Shown here one piece after another: positions 25,480-33,729 of a stretch of DNA of 64,000 nucleotides (position 1 is its first letter; every line of letters starts with the position of its first letter). The stretch lies in NCBI RefSeq assembly GCF_003415675.1, contig NZ_QFZK01000004.1, positions 1-64,000 on the forward strand, written 5' to 3'. The DNA comes from Rhodoferax lacus. Its GTDB lineage: Bacteria; Pseudomonadota; Gammaproteobacteria; Burkholderiales; Burkholderiaceae_C. Below the pieces are notes generated by a model that was not told the origin of the DNA, did no database searches, and saw only the letters and a program-made list of their open reading frames with translations. Made by a program: the position numbers and the translations under genes.

Positions 25480-27345
25480 TTACTGGCTCACTGAACGTGA
25501 GGTGGCATATCTGCGTCCATACGCGTCATTGCCAGCAAGCCAAATACCCACATTGGTGGCTGGACCGCTATTGGCTGGAACGCTGCCCAGCGCAAGCAGT
25601 GTCTGACGGGTGGCGCCGGTCAAGCTGTTCTGTTGCACCTTGAAATATGATGCCCCGCTTGCGTTGTTCGACCAGAGGTTCATATTGTTGGACACAAGCC
25701 CGGTGGGCATGGACCAGCTGATAGCCACGGCTTTACCCGGGAGCAGCAGCGCAGGCGTGATGGGTACGCCATCGATGGTGGCCGTATCAATGGTCGGGAA
25801 CATGGAGGCGTTCAGGTTCGCAAGGTTCAGGGGTTGCTTGGCCAAGGTCAGCTCGTCACCAGCTCCGTTGAGCGCGTTGCCATTGCTATCCTGGAAGACC
25901 ACGGTGTACACACTGTTGTCCAGCGCCTTGGACACATCCACACACTGGCCGCTGGCTATGACCGTGCCCGCGCTCGAGTACGTGGGCGTTCCGCATTCTG
26001 GTATCAGATCGAAGCCGTTGGTCGTGCCATACGCGGCCACGTCAAACCAGGTGTTCTTCTGGTCCTGCGCCATGAGTATGCCGCCTGCAGGCAGCCCCGG
26101 CCCGGTCAACACGGCAGTCACCGCCATGGCCGAGGTGTGGTTGCTGTTGTAGACAAAGGGGTCCAGGTAGATGTGGATGCCGTTGAGCATATTGGAGCCT
26201 GAGGCTGCGGTCCGGTTGGCTGAGGCCAGGACTTCCCAGTGGTCTAGTTGCGCCCTGGCCTGCATGCCTGTGCCGGCCATGCGGCCATTGCCTGCGGCCA
26301 GCCAGCCCAGGGTCGGGTCCTTGCGCATTTTCAGCGTAATGGTCCCACCAAAGTTGGCCGAATTGGATGTGAGCACGGCAACAATGGTTCCAGATGTGCC
26401 AGTGGCATCCAGCGAGATGTTTACGTTGCTGAACTTCATGCCCTTGGCATTCTGGTTGTTTGAAAGCTCCGTGGCGAACTGGTTGAAACTTTGACCATCC
26501 TGTATGAATGCGCTGGAAGTGTCGAAGATGCCGCTGTTTTCCAAGGTGGTGAGGCTGGGCAAGCCAGTGGCAAACAATGCAGAAAGCGCATTGAGGCGGG
26601 TCACCACGTTCTGCAAGTTGAGTGCCGCATTGGGGTTTATGCCTGAAATCGCTGCCGTATCAACTGGCGCGGCATCCAGCGTGCTTGCTGCGGCGTTGTT
26701 GGTGCCTATGACCACTTGAGTCAGGGCATTGGTCAAGGTGGCGATGTTGCCGGAGGTGTTGGACACCTTCACCATGTCCAGTACAGCGTCCAGTCCGGAG
26801 TGATCGGCGGCAAAGGTCTGGTGCAGCAAATCGACGCTGGCGCCCAGTCCCATCGCGGTCAGCACCGGCTGGAGTTTGGCCTGCATCGCCGATTCTGCAG
26901 CCGCCAGATTGGCAGGTGTAATCAGGCTGCCAATATTGGCCACGTTGGCCGGATTGCTGAAATAGTTCACCGCCATTTGGGCTGCGATGTTGGATACGAT
27001 CAGATCGGTAAACGGAGTGACGTTCACCGTGCCGCCCACATCGGCACTGGTGGCGGCAGAGTAATAGGTAACCGAGGTGTTGCCCACCGTGCCCGCTGCC
27101 TTGAGCACAAAGGGGCCAGTCAGGCCGCTCACATCGATGCTGTATTTCCCGTCAGCGGCAATGGGTGCCGATCGGCTCACACCCTTGCTGTCGGTGACGA
27201 TGACATTGCCCACCAGTGCTGCACCACCGGCTGCCGTTCCCGATAGATAGGTGGACGAGGCTGTGTTGGATGTGCCACCGCCACCGCCGCCGCAGGCCGA
27301 TAGAAATGCTGCCACGCCGATGGCGATCGATGTTTTTAGTGTCAT
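25480..27345 (-). CDS. Large surface lipoprotein of unknown function
   Basis: A 621-aa protein with a lipoprotein signal (MTLKTSIAIGVAAFLSACGGGGGG), a glycine-rich linker after the lipid Cys, and then mostly beta-rich, Thr/Ser/Asn-rich sequence. Residues about 35-110 (LSGTAAGGAALVGNVIVTDSKG... GKYSIDVSGL... PFVLKAAG) look like a carboxypeptidase-regulatory or Ig-like module common in proteobacterial surface lipoproteins. No catalytic motif was seen in the rest. It is probably anchored in the outer membrane. No Pho-like repeats stand upstream. Confidence 0.8.
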   Translation of the reverse strand: MTLKTSIAIGVAAFLSACGGGGGGTSNTASSTYLSGTAAGGAALVGNVIVTDSKGVSRSAPIAADGKYSIDVSGLTGPFVLKAAGTVGNTSVTYYSAATSADVGGTVNVTPFTDLIVSNIAAQMAVNYFSNPANVANIGSLITPANLAAAESAMQAKLQPVLTAMGLGASVDLLHQTFAADHSGLDAVLDMVKVSNTSGNIATLTNALTQVVIGTNNAAASTLDAAPVDTAAISGINPNAALNLQNVVTRLNALSALFATGLPSLTTLENSGIFDTSSAFIQDGQSFNQFATELSNNQNAKGMKFSNVNISLDATGTSGTIVAVLTSNSANFGGTITLKMRKDPTLGWLAAGNGRMAGTGMQARAQLDHWEVLASANRTAASGSNMLNGIHIYLDPFVYNSNHTSAMAVTAVLTGPGLPAGGILMAQDQKNTWFDVAAYGTTNGFDLIPECGTPTYSSAGTVIASGQCVDVSKALDNSVYTVVFQDSNGNALNGAGDELTLAKQPLNLANLNASMFPTIDTATIDGVPITPALLLPGKAVAISWSMPTGLVSNNMNLWSNNASGASYFKVQQNSLTGATRQTLLALGSVPANSGPATNVGIWLAGNDAYGRRYATSRSVSQ

Positions 27346-27491
27346 GCCCACTGGATTTCCCCTTGGTATTTGCTGTTGGAAGGTCTTTGCTTTTGCAGAG
27401 CAGAGACTATCGACCAAAGGGTTTTGGCGCTTCCCATATTCATGGGGTATTGCGTGTGAACAAGACTACGCCGTGTTCGCTGCAGGCGTTC

Positions 27492-28967
27492 TTAGCCCAG
27501 GCTGGCCGCATATGCAGCCCCTCGCAGGAATCCGACAATGCCCTCGGGTGCCCGCAGGCGCTCCGCGGTGGCAATCGCCAGATGGCGGTCGCGCTCCAAG
27601 CCGATGCGGGTTTGCAGCTGGGTGGCATGGCGGTGCCAGCGTTCTGCGCGCTTGCGTGGCAGCAGGGCGCACAGGTTCTCTACGCCGTAGCGCAGGCGCT
27701 TGGAGAGAATGCGCAGCCGGTGCTGGGTCTCGGGCGTTGGGGGCTTCTTTTGCCCTGACTTGAGTTCATCGGCCAGGCTCTTCAGGCGCCGGGCAATCCA
27801 TTGGTGGAACGGTTTGACTTTGCCCTTGCGCGGGCCCGTGGCGGGGTCCACGGCACCCAGCTCCAGCCAGTGGGCAATGCCCAAGAGCGTAGCCCCCACG
27901 CCGGGTTCAGCCAGCAGTTCGCGCAGCCGGGTGCGCTGGGCCTGCTGGTCGGCGGCCAGTGCGGCCTCGAGTTGCTGCCACTCGGCGCTGCGCACGGGGT
28001 GGCCGTCCTGGTAGGCGCTGGCATAGGTGGGGAACACTTCGCTGGCGGCCACATCCAGATCGCGCAGGGCGGTCATTTGCGTCAGCAGCGCCTGCAGGGG
28101 CGCCAGCGCAGGAAGGCCGCTGTCTGCGCTGATCTGCCGGAACAGCTTGAGGGCACTCTTGAAGCGCCGCCAGCCCACGCGCGCCTGGTGCAGCACCTCG
28201 GGTGCGTCGCTGCGGCACAGGGTGTAGAGGTTGGCGGTGAACTGCAGATAGGTCTCGCGCAGCACGGCCTGCACCACGGCAGAAAAGCCCATGTCCTCTG
28301 TCAGCACCGGTGGCTTGGCGCGCAGGGGCGCGTCCAGCGTGCCCTGGGCCAGCCGGTAAGCGCGCTCGGCCTTGCTCAGGTGCAGGGGCAGCAGGCACAG
28401 CTTCTGGCTGATGAGGGCGGCGGCCGCAAACAGGGCTTCGGGCTCACCTTGCAGCAGCTCGATTTCCAGCTCAAACAGGGGCGTGCTCTGGCCGTTGATC
28501 AGCACGCTGCCCCGGTCCAGCGCAATTTCCAGGGAGCTGCCCTCCAGGGTGACGGTCCAGCTCAGGCGCTCAAAGGTGGTGGTGAAAACCGGCTCCAGCG
28601 CGCGGTACAGGCTGGCGTCCGGGTCGAACTCCATCCACGGGGTGTCGGTCAGCATGGCGCTGGAGAGTTCGCCTGTTTCCAGTGGCACTTCCCATTCGCC
28701 GCGCTGGCTGAAGGCGGAGTCGGCACTGCCTCCCACCTTGAGGGTCTGCACCCAACGGGGCTCTGTGGGGTCGCCGATCTGGCGCACGCGCAGGGCCACG
28801 CGCTTGCGGTGCAGGGTGTGGTCGGGGGTGTCGTAGTAGGTGTTGTGCAGCATCTGGCGCTGCGGTTTGCGCCGACCTATCAGGGGCACGCGCGCCAACT
28901 GCTTTTCCAGCAACAACGGGTCCTGCAGGGGCAGGGCAAATTTGATTTCCAGTTCCATAGGGGACAC
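27492..28967 (-). CDS. CYTH and CHAD domain protein
   Basis: A 491-aa two-domain protein. The CYTH (triphosphate tunnel) domain occupies about 1-205, opening with MELEIKFALP (the ExExK motif) and continuing YYDTPDHTLHRKRVALRVR. The CHAD domain fills about 220-490, with paired basic/His helices such as EVLHQARVGWRRFKSALKLF and HRLRILSKRLRYGVENL, known to bind polyphosphate. CYTH-CHAD proteins are inorganic triphosphatases or polyphosphate-associated proteins. The start may be 28958 (MELEIKF). A weak two-repeat Pho-like site lies upstream. A 60-bp relic of its 3' end is at 25129-25188. Confidence 0.92.
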   Translation of the reverse strand: MSPMELEIKFALPLQDPLLLEKQLARVPLIGRRKPQRQMLHNTYYDTPDHTLHRKRVALRVRQIGDPTEPRWVQTLKVGGSADSAFSQRGEWEVPLETGELSSAMLTDTPWMEFDPDASLYRALEPVFTTTFERLSWTVTLEGSSLEIALDRGSVLINGQSTPLFELEIELLQGEPEALFAAAALISQKLCLLPLHLSKAERAYRLAQGTLDAPLRAKPPVLTEDMGFSAVVQAVLRETYLQFTANLYTLCRSDAPEVLHQARVGWRRFKSALKLFRQISADSGLPALAPLQALLTQMTALRDLDVAASEVFPTYASAYQDGHPVRSAEWQQLEAALAADQQAQRTRLRELLAEPGVGATLLGIAHWLELGAVDPATGPRKGKVKPFHQWIARRLKSLADELKSGQKKPPTPETQHRLRILSKRLRYGVENLCALLPRKRAERWHRHATQLQTRIGLERDRHLAIATAERLRAPEGIVGFLRGAAYAASLG

Positions 28968-28983
28968 AGGGTGCGCTCCGAAA

Positions 28984-29000
28984 ATTACATTTTTGTGACG
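28984..29000 (-). promoter_or_regulatory. Weak Pho-like repeats upstream of CYTH-CHAD
   Basis: Minus-strand CGTCAC (29000-28995) and TGTAAT (28989-28984) start 11 bp apart, 17 nt before the first ATG. Only two units, one imperfect, and no -10 box fits downstream, so this could be chance. Confidence 0.3.
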
Positions 29001-29038
29001 CTGGTGCCACCTGCCACAGGGGTGGTTGCTCTTTTTTA

Positions 29039-29065
29039 AAACTATGTAAACTGTATATATCGTTT
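29039..29065 (+). promoter_or_regulatory. 27-bp AAAC...GTTT element, copy A
   Basis: An AT-rich block beginning AAACTATGTA and ending TATATCGTTT, 25 nt before the ATG of a 54-aa ORF and 72 nt from the divergent CYTH-CHAD start. It matches copy C (38646-38672) at 21 of 27 positions without gaps. See also copy B (30087-30113). Likely an operator or an unusual core promoter; the factor is unknown. Confidence 0.5.
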
Positions 29066-29090
29066 ATTCAAAAAAGAATGGGAGACCATT

Positions 29091-29255
29091 ATGACCCTCA
29101 TCCACGCAAGCCAAGACGCCCGCCATTGGCCCATCACCAGCCTGCTGATCCGCTGGTATGCAGCCCTGACCCAGCACCACGCACTGCACGCGCCCGAGCA
29201 TGTGGGGCCTTACGCTGGCTCGCTGCTCGAGCGCCGCGACTGGGATCACCTGTAA
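29091..29255 (+). CDS. Small hypothetical protein, 54 aa
   Basis: ATG 29091 follows GGGAG (29080-29084), and the frame runs to TAA at 29253-29255. The product begins MTLIHASQDARHWPITSLL and ends LLERRDWDHL. It has no signal peptide or membrane segment and is rich in His and Trp. I do not recognise it. Support comes from a good ribosome site and the 27-bp element just upstream, shared with two other genes. Its 3' two thirds overlap, in antisense, the tail of the convergent membrane-protein gene, so one of the two ends may be non-functional. Confidence 0.5.
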   Translation: MTLIHASQDARHWPITSLLIRWYAALTQHHALHAPEHVGPYAGSLLERRDWDHL

Positions 29256-30051
29256 ACGCCGGCACGTGCACAAAGCCCAGGCTGAGCCATACCGCCACGC
29301 TGAAGTACAGCGACATCCAGAGCACCTCGCTCTTCCAGGTCTGCCACTGCTGCGACACCACCCAGCGGCCTGAGGTGTCCAGCACGCCCTGGCTCAGGCT
29401 CAGGTAGCGGCGTCCGCTGGCCTCATCGGCCACCCAGCGCGCCCAGTACATGGGCACATCCACCATGAACATGAAGACCACATAGGCCGTGCCGGTGGCA
29501 CACATGGCCAGCAGCAGGGGGCGCAGGCGCGGGCGGCTGTGCGGCCACACCGACAGCAGGCTGGCCACCAGCAGCGCCGCCGCGATGCCCCACAGCGACT
29601 CTTCCACCACATGGCCGATGTTGGAGGTGGTCAGCACCGAATACCAGGAGAAAGTCTCGGCAATGGCGATCAGGGGCAGCACGCCGTGGGCGGCCCAGCG
29701 GCCCGCACGGCTTTGGGTGCTTTTGGAAATCTGGTGCATCAGCAGGGCCCACTGCGCCACAAAACACAGCTCGGCCACGGTGGCCACCGAGCGGCCCACG
29801 ATGACGCTGGACATCCACGAATCAAACAGGCAGATGCGCTGCACATCAAACACCGGCAGCGCCGAGCGGTAGGCGCAGCCCAGCACGTAACCTGCCGACA
29901 GCAGCAGCTGCCAGCGGCGCCAGACGAAGACCTCGGGCGCCACGGTGGACTGGCTCTGGTGCAGCACGCGTGCGCTCCACAGCAGTGCCAGCACATTGAA
30001 GCCGCTGACCACGCAGAGCATGAACCACCACATAAAAACTTCGTTGGACAT
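29134..30051 (-). CDS. Unknown multi-pass membrane protein
   Basis: A 305-aa protein with about seven to eight hydrophobic segments. I know no family for it. Visible features are SVIVGRSVATVAELCFVAQWALLMH, a helix with conserved-looking Arg, Glu and Gln, and ETFSWYSVLTTSNIGHVVEESLW, polar residues inside the membrane that suggest a ligand or cofactor pocket (segments cited in part). The last 35 residues are low-complexity Arg/Ala/Gly and lie antisense to the 54-aa ORF. Start 30051 has AGGAG 8 nt upstream; longer starts would run into the 27-bp element (30087-30113). Confidence 0.72.
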   Translation of the reverse strand: MSNEVFMWWFMLCVVSGFNVLALLWSARVLHQSQSTVAPEVFVWRRWQLLLSAGYVLGCAYRSALPVFDVQRICLFDSWMSSVIVGRSVATVAELCFVAQWALLMHQISKSTQSRAGRWAAHGVLPLIAIAETFSWYSVLTTSNIGHVVEESLWGIAAALLVASLLSVWPHSRPRLRPLLLAMCATGTAYVVFMFMVDVPMYWARWVADEASGRRYLSLSQGVLDTSGRWVVSQQWQTWKSEVLWMSLYFSVAVWLSLGFVHVPAFTGDPSRGARAASQRKAPHARARAVRGAGSGLHTSGSAGW

Positions 30052-30086
30052 CGGGTGCGCTCCTGCCTGGTTGCGGAAAAAAGTCG

Positions 30087-30113
30087 TATCAATATATACG
30101 ATATAGATCGTTT
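30087..30113 (-). promoter_or_regulatory. 27-bp AAAC...GTTT element, copy B
   Basis: On the minus strand it begins AAACGATCTATATCGT and lies 35 nt before the ATG of the unknown membrane protein. It contains ACGAT-CTAT-ATCGT and, overlapping, TCGTAT-N6-ATACGA, two perfect inverted repeats. It matches copy C at about 18 of 27 positions. Candidate operator. Confidence 0.5.
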
Positions 30114-30166
30114 TGCAACACGGAAATCGCAAGCCTGCGTGGTGTCTTTGTATGGATGGGGCACTG

Positions 30167-30205
30167 TGTCACAGCCGCGTTATGCGCCTGTCACAAAAGT
30201 TGCAT
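30167..30205 (+). promoter_or_regulatory. Candidate double Pho box upstream of the chemoreceptor
   Basis: TGTCAC (30167), CGTTAT (30178), TGTCAC (30189) and TTGCAT (30200) start exactly 11 bp apart. Two units are perfect half-sites. A -10-like TGCAAT (30218-30223) follows after 12 bp, before the ATG at 30238. Confidence 0.6.
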
Positions 30206-30237
30206 CCAATGGATGCCTGCAATCATTGAAGGTCTTC

Positions 30238-31830
30238 ATGCAATTCATGAACAACGTGAAAATACGCACGCGGCTGTTGGCTCTGCTGGCTTTCTCAGTG
30301 GCCTCGCTGTGGATGCTGGGGGCCTTTTCCTCCCTGACCATCCTGCGCGTATCGGACCAGGCCACCGGCTTTATTGACCATGAGTTCAGGGCCGTGCGCG
30401 AGGTGGGTGGTGTGCACACCGCCATCAGCGACGCCAGGCGGTTTGAAAAAGATGTGCTGCTGACCATGGGCGATGACCAGGCCACCGAGCACCACACCGC
30501 GCTGTGGAACAAGGAGATCGCGCGTATACGCCAAGGGCTGAAAGACCTGGCGCCCCTGATCGCTGCGGATGAAGCGCCTGTGCTGGCAGCCACTTCGATA
30601 GCCATAGATGGCTATGAGCAGGGCTTCAAAGGCGTGCTGCAGCAGATTGCGCAGGGCGGACTGCACGACCCCTGGGCTGCCAATGCCGCCATGGCGCCTG
30701 TCATGGACAGCCTGCAACGCACGGACCATTCGCTGGCCACTCTGTCGGAGTCCATTGCCAAGCGGGCCCATGCCAAGCGGGAGCAACTGGTGCTGGCCGG
30801 TGCCGCGGCTCCCTGGGCTGTGGTGGGTGCCACGGTGCTGGTGTCGGTGCTGGCCTTGCTGCTGGTGCTGGCGCTGGTGCGTTCCATTCTGGCGCCGGTG
30901 GGCGAGCTGCAACGGGTGGCTATTGCCTGGGGCAGCGGTGACCTGAGCCAGGAGATGGTGCAAGCCGGCACGGACGAACTCGCGCAGGTGATGCAGGGCA
31001 TGGGACTGATGCGCGCGCAGCTCAGCCGCCTGGTCAACGAAGTGCAAGCGGGTGTGGAAATTGTGAACAACAACACCTCGGAAATTGCCAGCGCCAACAG
31101 CGACCTGTCGGTGCGCACCGAGCAGGCTGCCATCTCGCTGCAAAAGACATCAGCCTCGGTGGACCAGTTGTCCATGGCGGTGAAGTTGACCACCGAATCG
31201 GCAACGCAGGCGGTGGCCTCGGCGCGCGCAGCAGTGCAGGTGGCCGGTGAAGGCGGCAGCATTGTGGCCGGTGTGGTGCAGACCATGCAGGCCATCAACG
31301 TGTCTTCGCAAAAGATCACCGAGATCATTGGCGTGATTGAAGGCATTGCGTTTCAGACCAACATCCTGGCCCTCAATGCGGCGGTGGAAGCGGCACGCGC
31401 CGGGGAACAGGGCCGTGGCTTTGCCGTGGTGGCCTCCGAGGTGCGTTCCCTGGCAAGTCGTTCGTCGGGTGCGGCGCGCGAAATCAAATCCATCATCGGC
31501 GCCTCGGTGGAGCAGATTGAGGCCGGTACCCTCCAGGTGGAAAACGCCGGGCGCAAGATGCACGACATCGTAGCCAGCGTGGAGGGCGTCTCGGCCATCA
31601 TCGAGGACATCCGTCTGGCCTCCAACGAGCAGTTCGAGGGCATCCACCTGATCAGCGTGGCCATGGAGGGTATTGACCAGGCGACCCAGCAGAATGCCGC
31701 CATGGTGGAGGAGTCTGCCGCCGGCACGCGCAGCCTGGCCGATGAAGTCAGCCACCTGCGCAATGCCCTGACGGTCTTCAGGCTGACAGCCAGCCAGCCC
31801 GAAGAACTGCAGGCCCTGCCCGCTGCCTGA
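30238..31830 (+). CDS. Methyl-accepting chemotaxis protein
   Basis: A 530-aa chemoreceptor. TM1 lies near residues 10-35, then a periplasmic four-helix-type sensor of about 155 residues, TM2 near 195-218, a HAMP region (RSILAPVGELQRVA), and a long signalling coiled coil. The hairpin tip GIAFQTNILALNAAVEAARAG (about 368-388) binds CheA and CheW. The C-terminus lacks the CheR-tether pentapeptide. Start 30238 has GAAGG upstream; a much longer open frame to the left overlaps the divergent gene. The Pho-like promoter suggests it is made in phosphate-starved cells, like Pseudomonas CtpL, but its ligand is unknown. Confidence 0.92.
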   Translation: MQFMNNVKIRTRLLALLAFSVASLWMLGAFSSLTILRVSDQATGFIDHEFRAVREVGGVHTAISDARRFEKDVLLTMGDDQATEHHTALWNKEIARIRQGLKDLAPLIAADEAPVLAATSIAIDGYEQGFKGVLQQIAQGGLHDPWAANAAMAPVMDSLQRTDHSLATLSESIAKRAHAKREQLVLAGAAAPWAVVGATVLVSVLALLLVLALVRSILAPVGELQRVAIAWGSGDLSQEMVQAGTDELAQVMQGMGLMRAQLSRLVNEVQAGVEIVNNNTSEIASANSDLSVRTEQAAISLQKTSASVDQLSMAVKLTTESATQAVASARAAVQVAGEGGSIVAGVVQTMQAINVSSQKITEIIGVIEGIAFQTNILALNAAVEAARAGEQGRGFAVVASEVRSLASRSSGAAREIKSIIGASVEQIEAGTLQVENAGRKMHDIVASVEGVSAIIEDIRLASNEQFEGIHLISVAMEGIDQATQQNAAMVEESAAGTRSLADEVSHLRNALTVFRLTASQPEELQALPAA

Positions 31831-33729
31831 TCAGCGCGCTGCGCCCAGCAGCAGATTGGGCAGCCAGGTGGCCGTGGCCGGCACCAGCGCAATGGCCAGC
31901 GTGCCCAGAAAGATGGCCAAGAGTGCGGGCAGCACGGCCACGGCCACATAGCGCACCGGCTTGTTGAACATGGCCGAGGCAAAGTAGATGTTCATGCCGG
32001 CCGGCGGGCACAGAAAGCCCAGCTCCATATTGGCCAGGAAGATGATGCCGAAGTGCACCGGGTCAATGCCGTAGCTCATGGCCACCGGCAGCAGCAGCGG
32101 CACCAGCACCACCAGGGCGGCGAAGATTTCCATCAGGGCGCCGGCCAGGAACAGGAACACATTGAGCACCAGCAGAAACACCCACTTGTTGGGCACCATG
32201 CCTTGCACCCATTCAATGGCCATGTCGGGTATGCCGGCTTCAATCAGGAAGTTGGTCAGGCCCAGGGCCATGCCCAGGATCAGCATCACGCCACCAATGA
32301 TTTGCGTGCATTCGGCCAGTGTTGTGCCCAGCTTCTTCCAGCCCAGTTCGTGGTGCGCCAGCACCTGGGTCAGGATGGCATAGGCCGCTGCAATGGCGGC
32401 ACTCTCGGTCGGTGTGGCCAGGCCGCTGACCAGTGCGCCAATGGCCACTGCGGGGGCCAGGATTTCCCACTTGGCCTGCCACAGCGCAGCCCCGACCGCG
32501 GGGCGCTGTGCGGCCAGCCGGGGGGCAACTTCGGCAGGACTGGTTGCCGGGTCCAGCGTTGCTGAGTAAGCCGCAGGCAGGCGCCGCAGATACCCGCCCA
32601 GCACCAGCAAGAACACCACCATGATGCAGGCCGGCAGCAGCCCGGCCAGAAACATGGTGTTGATGGGCACGCGCGCAATGATGGCGTACATGATGAGCGG
32701 CACCGAGGGTGCCAGCAGCACGCCCAAGGCGCTGGCACTGGTCACCAGGCTGATGCCGCGCTGCTCCGGAAAACCGGCGTTGCGCAGCAGCGGCAGCAGC
32801 AGGCCGCCCAGGGCCAGGATGGTCACACCACTGCCGCCGGTGAAGGCGGTAAAGGCCGAGCACAGCACCGCAGCTGCCACCACCGTGCCGGTGGGGCCGC
32901 CGCCAAACAGCGCCACAAATACGGCACCCAGCCTCTTGGCCGCACCGGTACGGGCAAACACCAGGCCGGCCAGGGTGAACAGGGGCAGCGCAGGCAGCGA
33001 GGGGTTGACGGTGATCTGGTAGTGCGAGAGCGCGATGGACGCCAGCGGCAAGCCGTCCTGCCAGAACAGCGCCAGCGCCAGCGCGCCCAGTACCGAAAAA
33101 ATGGGGGCGCCACACAGCAGGCCCGCCACCAGGGCGATGACTGCGGGCCACACCGTCAGGGCAGTGCCGTCCAGCTGCCAAGCCAGCCACACACCCAGCA
33201 GCAGGGGCAGCGCAGACAACACGGTGCCCAGCTGCCGGGGCCAAGCGCCCAGACCTGCGGGCGTAGCAAAGGGCCGCATGCCCTGCACGCCCAGCTGCAG
33301 GCCCAACCACGCAAAACCCAGCGGCATGCTGGCCTGCAGCCACCACACCGGAATGCCGTAGGCCAGCAGGTGGGCCACCGGCCGCTCGCTGTCCACCAGA
33401 CGCCAGCTGGCCATGCACAAAAGGCCGCACACCAGGGCTGCAAACAGCAGGCCGTAGCGTTGGCTAAAAGTGGTCAGACGCGGCCAGGTGGCAGATGCAA
33501 AACCCTTGCCAAAGCTGCTCAGGTGGCCGTGGCGCAGCGCCGCCACCGAACCAAACATGGCCATTACCAGACCCAGGTGCTGCACGATGACCGAGGCATT
33601 CTCGATGCCGCTGCCCGCCAGCGGGCGCACCAGAATTTCCACCAGCGGAATCAGCGCCATCAGCACCAGTGCGCTGGCCGCCAGCACGCTGTCGAGCTGG
33701 CCCATCAGCCCTCGCAAACCCAGCTTCAT
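31831..33729 (-). CDS. dctM: TRAP transporter DctQ-DctM fusion permease
   Basis: A 632-aa fused TRAP permease. The first 170 residues form the small DctQ part (four membrane segments with VEILVRPLAG). The rest is the large DctM part with about twelve segments and typical motifs: FTGGSGVTILALGGLLLPLL, LLAPSVPLIMYAI, ATPTESAAIAAAYA and ELGFLCPPAGMN. It moves a substrate delivered by DctP, driven by the sodium or proton gradient. Its start overlaps the dctP stop by 4 nt (ATGA). The substrate is probably a C4-dicarboxylate or other organic acid, not certain. Confidence 0.94.
   Translation of the reverse strand: MKLGLRGLMGQLDSVLAASALVLMALIPLVEILVRPLAGSGIENASVIVQHLGLVMAMFGSVAALRHGHLSSFGKGFASATWPRLTTFSQRYGLLFAALVCGLLCMASWRLVDSERPVAHLLAYGIPVWWLQASMPLGFAWLGLQLGVQGMRPFATPAGLGAWPRQLGTVLSALPLLLGVWLAWQLDGTALTVWPAVIALVAGLLCGAPIFSVLGALALALFWQDGLPLASIALSHYQITVNPSLPALPLFTLAGLVFARTGAAKRLGAVFVALFGGGPTGTVVAAAVLCSAFTAFTGGSGVTILALGGLLLPLLRNAGFPEQRGISLVTSASALGVLLAPSVPLIMYAIIARVPINTMFLAGLLPACIMVVFLLVLGGYLRRLPAAYSATLDPATSPAEVAPRLAAQRPAVGAALWQAKWEILAPAVAIGALVSGLATPTESAAIAAAYAILTQVLAHHELGWKKLGTTLAECTQIIGGVMLILGMALGLTNFLIEAGIPDMAIEWVQGMVPNKWVFLLVLNVFLFLAGALMEIFAALVVLVPLLLPVAMSYGIDPVHFGIIFLANMELGFLCPPAGMNIYFASAMFNKPVRYVAVAVLPALLAIFLGTLAIALVPATATWLPNLLLGAAR

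Noticed and set aside
29539-30237. Upstream extension of the chemoreceptor frame
   Set aside because: It lies antisense to the unknown membrane protein and contains the Pho-like promoter; the transmembrane start at 30238 has a ribosome site.
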